Below, piece by piece: positions 1 through 7,480 of a stretch of 39,819 bases of DNA (its first letter is position 1; every line of letters begins with the position of its first letter). The position numbers were made by a program, and so were the translations under genes. Below the pieces are notes generated by a model. The model was not told the origin of the DNA. It did no database searches and saw nothing but the letters and a program-made list of their open reading frames with translations. The DNA comes from an uncultured Blautia sp. (GTDB lineage: Bacteria; Bacillota; Clostridia; Lachnospirales; Lachnospiraceae), in contig USPF01000018.1 in the NCBI GenBank assembly GCA_900556555.1, positions 1 to 39,819 of the forward strand, read 5' to 3'.

Positions 1-360
1 ATCTATGCCAAGGCGCGCGAGCTGCATTTCGCAACGGACGTGTCCCGCGTGGCCCTCCACATACTCCCGCACCAGGTACTCCATTCCTTCCCACTGCAGA
101 TAAGACAACGGACGTGGGATTTGAGGATGCCGCAGCCTGCGCAGCAAATCATATTCCTGTTTCAGCGGGTCCTCCCGTCCCGCAGGCTGAATTTTCAGTA
201 CAGCAAACCAGCCTGCCTGATCCTGTATGAGATATACCTGGCGTTCTCCATCCTTCAGACAGGATAAAGCGGTGTACTGGGCACTCAAACCAGGAGGCAG
301 TTGGAGGCAATCCAGTACCTGAGACTGATACTCCCGCAAAAACTGCTCTCTCTTCTCCAT
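1..360 (-). CDS. Protein-kinase-like protein, N-terminal part (runs off window)
   Basis: The frame opens with ATG at 360-358 and stays open to the window edge, giving about 120 residues that begin MEKREQFLREY. Around residues 40-100 it reads like the N-lobe of a Ser/Thr protein kinase: a beta-strand with a lysine (FAVLKIQP) that could be the ATP-anchoring Lys, then a helix with E/L residues (QEYDLLRRL), the strand pair RHPQIPRPL, and a hinge-like LVREYVEGH. The catalytic loop and DFG would lie beyond base 1, so activity cannot be judged. It starts one base after the stop of the helix-turn-helix gene, so the two are almost certainly cotranscribed and translationally coupled. Kinase assignment is by pattern only; an aminoglycoside-phosphotransferase-like fold is the main alternative. 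Confidence 0.6.
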   Translation of the reverse strand, partial: MEKREQFLREYQSQVLDCLQLPPGLSAQYTALSCLKDGERQVYLIQDQAGWFAVLKIQPAGREDPLKQEYDLLRRLRHPQIPRPLSYLQWEGMEYLVREYVEGHAGHVRCEMQLARLGID

Positions 361-361
361 A

Positions 362-787
362 TCAGGTCTCCTTGCCAAAAAGGCTCCGTTCCGGCAGGGA
401 GGAAAGCAGTTCCTCTGTTTCCAAAAGGGTCATTTTCTGATTGAGGGCAAAAATCACAGCGGCATCCCGGCGCACCTTGGGATATAGAGCGCCGCAGCCT
501 CCCACCGCCAGCAGCCGCTGGGTCTCTTTCAGGGAAAGCTGCAATGCAAGCGCTGTTCGAAGCAGGATATCCCGCCCGGGTGCCCGTTCGCCTCTCAGAA
601 TCTGATACCCATAGGACTTGCTGATGTCCGCTCCAGCGATCCACTGGGGAGCCGACATTCCCGCTTGTTCCAGCATCTCCCGCAAAATCCGGGCGCAGGT
701 AGGTGCCGCCCATTTTTGGTTTAAAAAGGCTTCCCCGCTTTCCCGGCTGCGTAACCTGTGGAGCAGTTTGCTGGTAGTTTCCGGCAT
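362..787 (-). CDS. Helix-turn-helix (XRE-like) protein, partner of kinase-like gene
   Basis: A 141-residue protein. Residues about 45-90 look like an XRE/lambda-repressor type helix-turn-helix: GADISKSYGYQILRGER, then a second helical segment with LALQLSLKETQRLL. No other domain is visible. The ribosome binding site AGGAGG lies about 8 bases before ATG at 787-785, which favours this start over longer alternatives in other frames. The stop is followed after one base by the kinase-like gene. HTH plus kinase pairs of this kind occur in gut Clostridia, but the function is not known to me; DNA-binding regulation is inferred from the fold only. Base composition is richer in G+C than the genes right of 3,460. 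Confidence 0.65.
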   Translation of the reverse strand: MPETTSKLLHRLRSRESGEAFLNQKWAAPTCARILREMLEQAGMSAPQWIAGADISKSYGYQILRGERAPGRDILLRTALALQLSLKETQRLLAVGGCGALYPKVRRDAAVIFALNQKMTLLETEELLSSLPERSLFGKET

Positions 788-1022
788 ACGCTTTCCTCCT
801 TTCCAGAGTCATTTTTATTATAGCAATAATTGTCAGGAAACCAAAGAAAATTTTATTTTTCCTTTTTGAGAGGGTTTCGGAAACAGAACCCCATGCGATT
901 TTCCCCCTTTTGTCAAAATCCCCTGTACAAATTGTTCTTTTTTATCTCTGGGCGAAACATGGATTCCGGCATCAGAATCACAGCCCTTCCCATAAAACGC
1001 ATCATTTTGTTTTTTAACGCCC

Positions 1023-1051
1023 TGGACACTGCCAGTGAAACTTGTTATACT
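1023..1051 (+). promoter_or_regulatory. Sigma-A type promoter of the YbjQ-family gene
   Basis: TGGACA at 1023-1028 and TATACT at 1046-1051 are separated by 17 bp, with a TGT extended -10. It is the only strong signal in the 788-1138 intergenic stretch and points at the gene starting at 1139. Nothing coding is supported in that stretch. Confidence 0.6.
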
Positions 1052-1138
1052 GAAAATAGCCTTAAACAATTTCAAACGTTGGCAACAAAAATCCCCACCA
1101 GAATTGATCCATTTTAACTTTTAAGGAGGCTGTCAACA

Positions 1139-1459
1139 ATGATCGTTACCACCACCCCTTCCATTGAAGGAAAGAAAATTACCGATTATAAAGGTATCGT
1201 ATTTGGAGAAGTGATCTCCGGCGTGGATGTTATCAAGGATTTTACCGCCGGACTGAGCAACTTTTTCGGCGGACGCTCCTCTACATATGAAGACGAGCTG
1301 ATGAGAGCCAGAGAAACCGCCCTTCACGAGCTGGAACAGCGTGCTTCCTCCATGGGGGCCAATGCTGTGGTGGGCGTGGATGTGGACTATGAGGTGCTGG
1401 GCGCCAATAACGGAATGCTGATGGTCACCGCCAGCGGAACCGCTGTAGTGGTGGAATAA
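1139..1459 (+). CDS. YbjQ/UPF0145 family protein
   Basis: A 106-residue protein of the usual length for the YbjQ (UPF0145, putative heavy-metal-binding) family. Typical features are the start [14 protein letters not shown], the GVVFGE-like strand ([13 protein letters not shown]), the [10 protein letters not shown] turn, the long helix [13 protein letters not shown], and the [13 protein letters not shown] strand. Members form beta-sandwich pentamers whose cellular role is unclear. AAGGAGG at 1123-1129 fixes the start at 1139. It has its own promoter about 90 bases upstream. No terminator follows directly; the next plus-strand terminator is at 1693-1717. Family call is confident, function is not. 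Confidence 0.9.
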   Translation: MIVTTTPSIEGKKITDYKGIVFGEVISGVDVIKDFTAGLSNFFGGRSSTYEDELMRARETALHELEQRASSMGANAVVGVDVDYEVLGANNGMLMVTASGTAVVVE

Positions 1460-1501
1460 ATCTATTTCTCTGCCCCTTTTCCGCTTTCTGATTCATAATA
1501 A

Positions 1502-1624
1502 CAGCTGAACGATATCCTGCCGGGAGCACGTCATACTTCCTGGACCTATGGCCGGCCGCTGATGAAGTCAGTCACGACATTCCCCTTTATGCTGCCTCTC
1601 CTGTGCGTGTGGATGGTGGGATAA
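1502..1624 (+). pseudogene. Orphan C-terminal coding remnant (about 40 codons)
   Basis: Between the YbjQ gene and the sigma factor gene a short frame bounded by two stops reads QLNDILPGARHTSW and ends LLCVWMVG before TAA at 1622-1624. It has no start codon or ribosome binding site at its head (it is preceded directly by two TAA codons), yet it is followed 70 bases later by a good terminator. That is what the 3' end of a decayed or deleted gene would look like. I do not recognise the protein. It may also be chance. Confidence 0.25.
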
Positions 1625-1692
1625 AGAGACGGTATTACTCCCGATTTTATGATTTTGAACTGATTTTGCAAAAACGAGTTTTCCACAGACTG

Positions 1693-1717
1693 AAGCAGGC
1701 GTTTGTCCTGCTTTTTT
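1693..1717 (+). terminator. Intrinsic terminator
   Basis: Stem AAGCAGG (1693-1699) with CCTGCTT (1707-1713), a 7-base loop, and a T run to 1717. It reads on the plus strand, so it ends transcription from the YbjQ gene or the remnant and insulates the sigma-factor operon. Confidence 0.75.
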
Positions 1718-1806
1718 CTGTCTTATTTTCTTTTTGTACTTTTTCATGATTGGATGGAACCTTTTCTTCCCTTCCGGCGTATCTGTTTTTGGAAGGAGGC
1801 GGTAAG

Positions 1807-2307
1807 ATGCTGGATCAGATGATCGCCCGGTACGGCAGACGGCTTTATGGTTTGTGTGTAACCCTCTGTGCCGGTTCTTCCATCGAGCCGGAAGAGCTTT
1901 ATCAGCAAACCTGGCTGCGGGCACTGGAACGGTGGGAGCAATATGATTCCGCCCGTCCTTTCGAGCCGTGGCTGACACAGATCTGCGTCAATCTCTACCG
2001 CTCCTCCCTGCGGCGTTTTCTCCGCAGCCCCATCTGGAACGGCTTTTCTACCGGAGAGGAAAAGGAGCGGACGCTGGAATCGGTGGCGGCTGCGGAACAG
2101 GAGGATTATACGGCGCTGCGCCAGGCGGTGGAGAATTTGCCTGACCGGCTGCGTATGACAGTGATCCTTTTTTATTATCGGGACCGCGATTTGGAGGAAA
2201 CCGCCCGGATTCTGGCAATCCCCACCGGAACGGTAAAATCCCGCCTCAATCGTGCCCGTCAACTGCTGAGAAAGGAGCTTGCGGATGAAACAGATTTATT
2301 CCTTTGA
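1807..2307 (+). CDS. ECF-type RNA polymerase sigma factor
   Basis: A 166-residue sigma-70 family protein of ECF size. Region 2 covers about residues 1-70 (MIARYGRRLYGLC, then PEELYQQTWLRALERW matching the core-binding and -10 recognition helices). Region 4 covers about 105-160, with LPDRLRMTVILFYYRDRDLEETA and the helix-turn-helix GTVKSRLNRARQLLRKEL. No extra C-terminal domain. The start at 1807 is chosen because GGAAGGAGG lies at 1791-1799; an upstream in-frame ATG at 1750 has no such site. It is the first gene of a three-gene operon with overlapping membrane protein genes, the usual arrangement of an ECF factor with a membrane regulator. Target promoters are not visible in the window. Confidence 0.9.
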   Translation: MLDQMIARYGRRLYGLCVTLCAGSSIEPEELYQQTWLRALERWEQYDSARPFEPWLTQICVNLYRSSLRRFLRSPIWNGFSTGEEKERTLESVAAAEQEDYTALRQAVENLPDRLRMTVILFYYRDRDLEETARILAIPTGTVKSRLNRARQLLRKELADETDLFL

Positions 2308-2566
2308 ACAGTTCTCTCCTCCCCCTCTCAGCGAGGCGGAGCTTGTTTTGATGGCAGCGCGCAGGCGCAGGCAGCGGGAACTGCTGGCAGCGGCTGTGGC
2401 GGCGGCTTTGTGGCAGATTTGTTTGATGCTCAGTTTTTGGCTTCTCTTCCCCTTTGCTCCCCAGCTGGCGCTGTATCTGTTGGCGGCAGATCTGCTGTCT
2501 CTGGCAGCCGCGGCCACAGCGGGCATCATCTTTTTACAAAAAAGGAGGCGGTTGTTGTGGCAATGA
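2285..2566 (+). CDS. Small membrane protein, possible anti-sigma or ECF-coupled protein
   Basis: A 93-residue protein overlapping the end of the sigma gene by 23 bases. AGGAG at 2273-2277, inside the sigma gene, serves ATG 2285. The N-terminal 40 residues are cytoplasm-like and basic (MAARRRRQRELL). Two hydrophobic spans follow (about 40-60, with WQICLMLSFWLLFPF, and about 62-83), then a basic tail KRRRLLW. No zinc-binding anti-sigma motif is seen. Being directly behind an ECF sigma gene, it is a candidate membrane anti-sigma factor, but this rests on position and topology only. Its TGA overlaps the ATG of the next gene. Confidence 0.65.
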   Translation: MKQIYSFEQFSPPPLSEAELVLMAARRRRQRELLAAAVAAALWQICLMLSFWLLFPFAPQLALYLLAADLLSLAAAATAGIIFLQKRRRLLWQ

Positions 2567-3450
2567 CAGCGATGATGATGATCCCCATTCTGTTGGTGGT
2601 GATCTTTCCCTTGATCTGCTGCGTGGTCATCGGCGTCTTCGTCTATCGTGACGCTTCCAAACGGCGGATGAACAAAGTTTTATGGGCTTTGGTAGCAGCC
2701 CTTACACCAGCTTTTGTGGGGCTGATCATCTATCTCATCGTTCGGGAAAGCGGCGGCGGCCTTCAGTGCCCCGGATGCGGCGAACCTGTAACCCCTCAAT
2801 ACGCCGTCTGCCCTCAATGCGGGTTTCGCCTGAGGGAAAATTGTCCCCAGTGCGGCGCCGCTGTGGAAGCCGGCTGGAAGCTTTGTCCCCAATGCGCGGC
2901 TCCCCTGCCTCAGACATCCGCTCCCGTAAAGAAGGAACGATCATCTTTGAGCCGAATGCTGCTGACCATCATCGCGGTTTTTCTGGTTCTGGCAGTGCTG
3001 CTGGCTGTAGTGGGACTGATTACCTTCGGCTCCGGCTCCGGATCCATCAACACCATATACAATTACGCTTCTTCCTTCCCCCAGGTGGAGGAATGGCTGG
3101 AACAGTGCCGTCAGCAGGACCCTGACGGAGTTTACGCCCTGCGGTATCAGCGAAAGGATGGAGAGATTCTGGAAACCCAATATCTCATCTATCGTCCCGC
3201 CGCTGAACATGACACCGATATCAGCACCAGTCAAAGCAGCAGTATATTTGGCGCAGCGGTGGAAGTGGGATACTTCTCCTCCACCTCCCCGGACAGTTCC
3301 GGCTATTCCCTGCTGCAAATCACCACCAGAGGCAACCGGTATATGGGGCTGAAGGTCCAGCTGGATGGAACGGACCTTCCGGTACAGGTATCAGAAAGCA
3401 GCGAACCCCTGGCGCCCTTCGTGCTCAAGTCCAGCAGTGAAAATTCATAA
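2563..3450 (+). CDS. Membrane protein with PLDc_N-like helices and double zinc ribbon
   Basis: About 295 residues. The N-terminus has two transmembrane helices around a YRDASKRRMNK turn, resembling the PLDc_N (phospholipase D N-terminal-like) membrane module. Residues about 65-115 form two zinc ribbons with CPGCG, CPQCG, CPQCG and CPQC pairs. A third transmembrane helix follows at about 130-150, then a roughly 140-residue outer domain that I do not recognise. The ATG at 2563 overlaps the preceding stop (ATGA). A GTG at 2557 sits 8 bases after AAAGGAGG (2541-2548) and is an equally good start. The frame ends at 3450, within bases of the composition break at about 3,450, so the last few residues may not be native. 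Confidence 0.65.
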   Translation: MTAMMMIPILLVVIFPLICCVVIGVFVYRDASKRRMNKVLWALVAALTPAFVGLIIYLIVRESGGGLQCPGCGEPVTPQYAVCPQCGFRLRENCPQCGAAVEAGWKLCPQCAAPLPQTSAPVKKERSSLSRMLLTIIAVFLVLAVLLAVVGLITFGSGSGSINTIYNYASSFPQVEEWLEQCRQQDPDGVYALRYQRKDGEILETQYLIYRPAAEHDTDISTSQSSSIFGAAVEVGYFSSTSPDSSGYSLLQITTRGNRYMGLKVQLDGTDLPVQVSESSEPLAPFVLKSSSENS

Positions 3451-4798
3451 AAATGACCGTATCCCACTGGTCACCTTCCAGCCAGGATTTGGCTACTCCA
3501 TAGTGCTCTGCCAGAATCACAGCATTGGGATTGGCTTCCTTTACATTTCTCCTGAAATCTCTCCAAAACTGATGGTTATACTCATTGCTGTGTCCTAAAT
3601 CTGCTGCCACATCCAGACGCCATCCATCTACGTTGTAAGGCGGTGACACCCATTTTCTCGCAATGTGCATAATATACTCATACAGCTGAGAGGAATCCTC
3701 ATAGTTCAGCTTTGGAAGCGTATCATGCCCCCACCATCCGTCATAATTAGAATTATATGGCCAGTCCATATCACTGTGGAACCGGAAAAAGCTTCGGTAC
3801 GGGCTGTCTGCGGAAATATAGGCTCCCTTTTCATATCCTTCCTGATTCTCATAAATCCGCTCTTTATCCAGCCATTTATTAAAAGAACCACAATGATTAA
3901 ACACACCATCCAGAATCACTTTCATGCCTCTTTTGTGAATTTCTTCCACTAACTTTGCAAAAAACTGATTGCTGGCCTCCAGATTCTCACGCCTGGTAAC
4001 ACGCTGGATATACTTGGAAGCGTGTGCATTTTCCTTGTCCCAGTCCCAAAGAGGTTCGCCTCCATCCAGGACAATTTTCCCATAATGAGGGTCAATATAA
4101 TCATAATCCTGGCAGTCATATTTATGGTTGGAAGGGGACACAAAAACAGGATTGAAATACACGACCTCCACACCCAAGTCCTGAAGATAATCCAGCTTAT
4201 CCATGACGCCCTGCAAGTCTCCTCCGTAGAAGTCCCTCACATCCATAGCCTTAGGTGGACGGTTCCAATCCTCTACTCTTTTTACCTTCTCATCAATATA
4301 ACAATATTCTCCTGTTACCACATCATTAGACGGGTCTCCATTACAGAACCGGTCTACAAAAATCTGATACATGACTGCACCTTTTGCCCAGTCAGGTGTC
4401 TTAAAACCAGGAACAATTCCAAAAGAGTAATGTTCATCTATTTCCCTTGTTACACCACTTTTATTATAATAACAGCGAATCTTCCCTGAAATAATTTCAA
4501 AATAATAATGAATGGTTTTTGTTCCTACCTTCAACACGATTCCGTAATAATCAAATCCATCCCTGGATTCTATGAGATTCATCTGTTTTCTTCCATCTGG
4601 ACTAACCAGATATACAAAGTCTACGTTATTTTTCTTCGTACGAATGCGGATACTCACTGCATCCCCCGGCTCCGGCTCTACCGGTGATCTGTAATTTTCT
4701 GTCTCGTCGCTAAATACAGCACGCTTATTAAAATTCGGCCGCATATTCGCCACATATTCCTGAACTTTTCTTGCATCTACTAAATTTTCGTAATTCAT
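3425..4798 (-). CDS. GH13 alpha-amylase/neopullulanase-type glycosidase, C-terminally truncated
   Basis: GH13 glucan hydrolase, broken at its 3' end. Residues 1-130 are an N-terminal beta-sandwich domain like that of cytoplasmic neopullulanases/cyclomaltodextrinases. The catalytic barrel begins near 138 (AVMYQIFVDRF). Conserved region I is DGVFNH (297-302), region II GWRLDVA (392-398, nucleophile D396), region III LAEHYG (acid/base E431). Region IV (NHD) and the C-terminal domain are missing: family similarity stops at GDQWDTV (about 448, base 3,455), after which an unrelated 9-residue tail runs into the neighbouring segment. Normal length is roughly 580-650 residues; this has 457. The product is expected to be inactive. 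No signal peptide. It has its own promoter and sits behind a bidirectional terminator. Confidence 0.85.
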   Translation of the reverse strand: MNYENLVDARKVQEYVANMRPNFNKRAVFSDETENYRSPVEPEPGDAVSIRIRTKKNNVDFVYLVSPDGRKQMNLIESRDGFDYYGIVLKVGTKTIHYYFEIISGKIRCYYNKSGVTREIDEHYSFGIVPGFKTPDWAKGAVMYQIFVDRFCNGDPSNDVVTGEYCYIDEKVKRVEDWNRPPKAMDVRDFYGGDLQGVMDKLDYLQDLGVEVVYFNPVFVSPSNHKYDCQDYDYIDPHYGKIVLDGGEPLWDWDKENAHASKYIQRVTRRENLEASNQFFAKLVEEIHKRGMKVILDGVFNHCGSFNKWLDKERIYENQEGYEKGAYISADSPYRSFFRFHSDMDWPYNSNYDGWWGHDTLPKLNYEDSSQLYEYIMHIARKWVSPPYNVDGWRLDVAADLGHSNEYNHQFWRDFRRNVKEANPNAVILAEHYGVAKSWLEGDQWDTVIFMNFHCWT

Positions 4799-4865
4799 AC
4801 GGCATCCTCTCTCTTTTCTGCAAAACCAATGAGTCCTTGCTTTGCTGAATTACTGTTCTATTTCT

Positions 4866-4894
4866 ATTTTATCCTACACCCGTTTTTTATGCAA
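4866..4894 (-). promoter_or_regulatory. Sigma-A type promoter of the GH13 gene
   Basis: On the minus strand TTGCAT (4894-4889) and TAAAAT (4871-4866) are 17 bp apart, about 70 bases before the GH13 start. The rest of the 4799-5123 intergenic stretch holds a terminator at 4897-4926 and otherwise nothing I can support. Confidence 0.55.
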
Positions 4895-4896
4895 GT

Positions 4897-4926
4897 AAAA
4901 ACGCCAATCTTCCGATTGGCGTTTTT
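4897..4926. terminator. Bidirectional intrinsic terminator after ftsH
   Basis: Perfect stem ACGCCAATC / GATTGGCGT with a TTCC loop, flanked by A-run and T-run on the two sides. On the minus strand it closes the ftsH operon about 200 bases after the ftsH stop and lies just upstream of the GH13 promoter. Confidence 0.85.
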
Positions 4927-5123
4927 GGAGAAGGTATTTCTTCTTATGGGGTGTAGCAAAAACTATATAATGTATTGGGGGGTTTTTACAGTTATTATAA
5001 TACCATGGAGCCCTCAAAAAGTGTGCACAATCTTGCATTTTTTTGATAGGATTTTTTGAGTATTTTTTACATACCACTTTCTTTTCTCAAGCAAAACCCT
5101 CCATTATTCTGCATAAAAACCGC

Positions 5124-6932
5124 TTAAAACAGGGCTTCAAACTCCTGCTGTCCGATTTTTTCTTTTTCCAGAAGCAGGTTTGCACATTTATGAAGCACTT
5201 CTTCATGCTGGGCAATAAGCGTTTTCGCTTTTTCATAAGAGTCATCGATAATCCGCTTCACTTCTTCATCAATAAGAGCTGCTGTCTTCTCCGCATAATT
5301 TCTGGTATGTGCCAGATCTCTTCCGATAAAGACCTCATCCTCATCGCTTCCATAATTGATCATACCTATTTTATCAGACATACCATACTGCGTTACCATG
5401 GCTCTTGCCATCTGGGTCGCCTGCTTGATATCCTGGGAGGCACCTGTGGTCACATCTTGGAAAATCATTTCTTCTGCTACACGGCCGCCTAAGGAAACCA
5501 CGATATGTTCCAGCATTTTATTCTTACTATTAAACATTTCATCCTTTTCCGGAAGAGGCATGGTATAGCCTGCTGCTCCCATTCCTGTAGGAATAATAGA
5601 AATCGTATGAACTGGTTCCATTTCTGGCAGTACATGGAATAAGATTGCATGGCCTGCCTCATGATAAGCTGTAATCTTCTTCTCTTTCTCGGAAATCACA
5701 CGGCTTTTCTTTTCCGCACCGATTCCTGTCTTGATAAATGCCTGGCGTACATCGCTCTGAGTGATAAAATATCTTCCGTCTTTGGCCGTGAGAATCGCTG
5801 CTTCATTCATCAGGTTCTCCAAATCTGCACCTGTATAACCTGCCGTTGTTCTTGCCAGTTCCTGCAAATCCACGTCTTCACCAAGCGGTTTCTTCGCTGC
5901 ATGAACCTTCAAAATTTCCTCTCTGCCCTGTACATCCGGTCTTCCAACACCTACTTTCCGGTCAAAACGCCCTGGCCGGAGAATAGCAGGATCCAGGATA
6001 TCTACGCGGTTTGTTGCCGCCATGACAATAATACCTTCGTTCACACCAAAACCATCCATTTCCACTAAAAGCTGGTTCAAGGTCTGCTCACGTTCATCGT
6101 GACCGCCGCCCATGCCGGTTCCTCTGCGTCTGGCAACTGCATCAATCTCGTCAATAAAAACAATACATGGTGCATTCTTCTTCGCATCCTCGAATAAATC
6201 TCTCACCCTGGAAGCACCGACACCAACAAACATTTCCACAAAATCAGAACCGGAAATAGAGAAAAATGGTACTCCTGCCTCGCCTGCCACTGCCTTTGCA
6301 AGCAATGTTTTACCGGTACCTGGAGGTCCCACCAGAAGAACACCTTTGGGGATTCTTGCCCCCACCTTCATATATTTCTGAGGGTCTTTTAAGAAATCTA
6401 CGATTTCCTCCAATTCTTCTTTTTCTTCCTGCAAACCTGCTACATCCTTGAATGTCACTTTTTTATCTTTATCAGTGGACATTCTTGCACGGCTTTTTCC
6501 GAAATTCATCATTTTATTGTTGCCGCCTCCGGACATCTGCCGGTTCATCATGATAATAACAAAAATAACCATACCACCCGTAAGAAGCAGTGGAACAATC
6601 GAGGACATAAAGAAATTATCTCTCGGCACTTCTGCTACATAAATATTATGAATCCCAGCCTTCTCTAAGGTATCCAGGACCTCTTTTACATCTAAAGAAA
6701 AAAAGCTTTTTTCTTCTCCTGTCTTTAGTTTAATAATTACCTTTCCTGTTGGAACTTCTCTGTTTGGATGAATGTATGCTTCTGTTATCAGCTCATCTGA
6801 AATCACTGCTTCTAAATCCTGCTCTGTAAATTCTGTACCTCTGGCAGCCTGTTTAAACATAAAACCACCAATCATAAGCACAGTCAGAAACAGCAGGACA
6901 GGAGTCAGCCATCCTCTTGCCTGTCTATTCAC
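5124..6932 (-). CDS. ftsH: ATP-dependent zinc metalloprotease FtsH
   Basis: Membrane-anchored AAA+ protease that degrades misfolded membrane proteins and regulatory proteins. 602 residues, usual for the family. Two transmembrane helices (about 9-27 and 110-129) flank the extracytoplasmic domain. The AAA+ domain has Walker A GPPGTGKT (202-209), Walker B IVFIDEID (257-264), and the second region of homology with [20 protein letters not shown]. The zinc site is HEAGH (424-428), with a third ligand expected in SQDIKQAT near 500. The start is GTG at 6932 with AAGGAG about 10 bases upstream. It follows hpt after 26 bases, as in the Bacillus tilS-hpt-ftsH order, and ends the operon before the terminator at 4897-4926. 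Confidence 0.97.
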   Translation of the reverse strand: MNRQARGWLTPVLLFLTVLMIGGFMFKQAARGTEFTEQDLEAVISDELITEAYIHPNREVPTGKVIIKLKTGEEKSFFSLDVKEVLDTLEKAGIHNIYVAEVPRDNFFMSSIVPLLLTGGMVIFVIIMMNRQMSGGGNNKMMNFGKSRARMSTDKDKKVTFKDVAGLQEEKEELEEIVDFLKDPQKYMKVGARIPKGVLLVGPPGTGKTLLAKAVAGEAGVPFFSISGSDFVEMFVGVGASRVRDLFEDAKKNAPCIVFIDEIDAVARRRGTGMGGGHDEREQTLNQLLVEMDGFGVNEGIIVMAATNRVDILDPAILRPGRFDRKVGVGRPDVQGREEILKVHAAKKPLGEDVDLQELARTTAGYTGADLENLMNEAAILTAKDGRYFITQSDVRQAFIKTGIGAEKKSRVISEKEKKITAYHEAGHAILFHVLPEMEPVHTISIIPTGMGAAGYTMPLPEKDEMFNSKNKMLEHIVVSLGGRVAEEMIFQDVTTGASQDIKQATQMARAMVTQYGMSDKIGMINYGSDEDEVFIGRDLAHTRNYAEKTAALIDEEVKRIIDDSYEKAKTLIAQHEEVLHKCANLLLEKEKIGQQEFEALF

Positions 6933-6958
6933 GTCTTTCTTTCTCCTTTCCGGATTTC

Positions 6959-7480
6959 TTAAAGTTCTACCACACCAATATATGGAAGATTTCTGTATTT
7001 CTGGGCATAGTCAAGTCCATAGCCCACTACAAATTCGTCCGGGATATTGAAACACACATAATCTACCTTCACATCCTTTACTCTTCTCTCTGGCTTATCA
7101 AGAAGGGTACACAGACGCATGCTCTTTGGATTTCTCTGCTTCAGCATTTCCATCAAATGACTTAATGTTCTTCCGGAATCAATGATATCTTCCACAATCA
7201 AAACATCTTTTCCCTCGATGCTCTCATCCAGGTCTTTGACAATCTTAATCACTCCGCTGGAGGAAGTATCATCTCCGTAACTGGATACAGACATAAAGTC
7301 CATACTTACTGGAACGGTGATTCTTTTTGCCAGTTCACAGGTAAAGAAAACCCCGCCCTTTAACACACAGATCAAATGAACGCTTTTTCCTTCATAATCT
7401 TCGCTAATCTGTTCACCAATTTCACGGATTTTCTGGTCAACTTCTTCTTCCTTTAACAGCACTCTTATCTTCTCACTCAT
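6959..7480 (-). CDS. hpt: Hypoxanthine phosphoribosyltransferase
   Basis: Purine salvage enzyme converting hypoxanthine or guanine plus PRPP to IMP or GMP. About 173 residues. The PRPP-binding motif is [14 protein letters not shown], with the upstream loop VCVLKGG-like ([11 protein letters not shown]) and the downstream [20 protein letters not shown] base-recognition segment. The tilS stop codon lies inside the start of this gene. Two in-frame ATGs exist (7486 and 7480); AAAGGAG sits 3 bases before the first and 9 before the second, so 7480 is preferred. Overlap with tilS (8 bases from this start) implies translational coupling. TilS and HprT interact with FtsH expression in Bacillus, where the same three genes are adjacent. 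Confidence 0.95.
   Translation of the reverse strand: MSEKIRVLLKEEEVDQKIREIGEQISEDYEGKSVHLICVLKGGVFFTCELAKRITVPVSMDFMSVSSYGDDTSSSGVIKIVKDLDESIEGKDVLIVEDIIDSGRTLSHLMEMLKQRNPKSMRLCTLLDKPERRVKDVKVDYVCFNIPDEFVVGYGLDYAQKYRNLPYIGVVEL

Noticed and set aside
285..812. 175-residue open frame on the minus strand
   Set aside because: It overlaps the HTH gene in another frame, has no family features, and its composition is that of a shadow frame.
830..1117. 95-residue plus-strand frame before the YbjQ gene
   Set aside because: It runs across the promoter at 1023-1051, has no ribosome binding site and an unprotein-like sequence.
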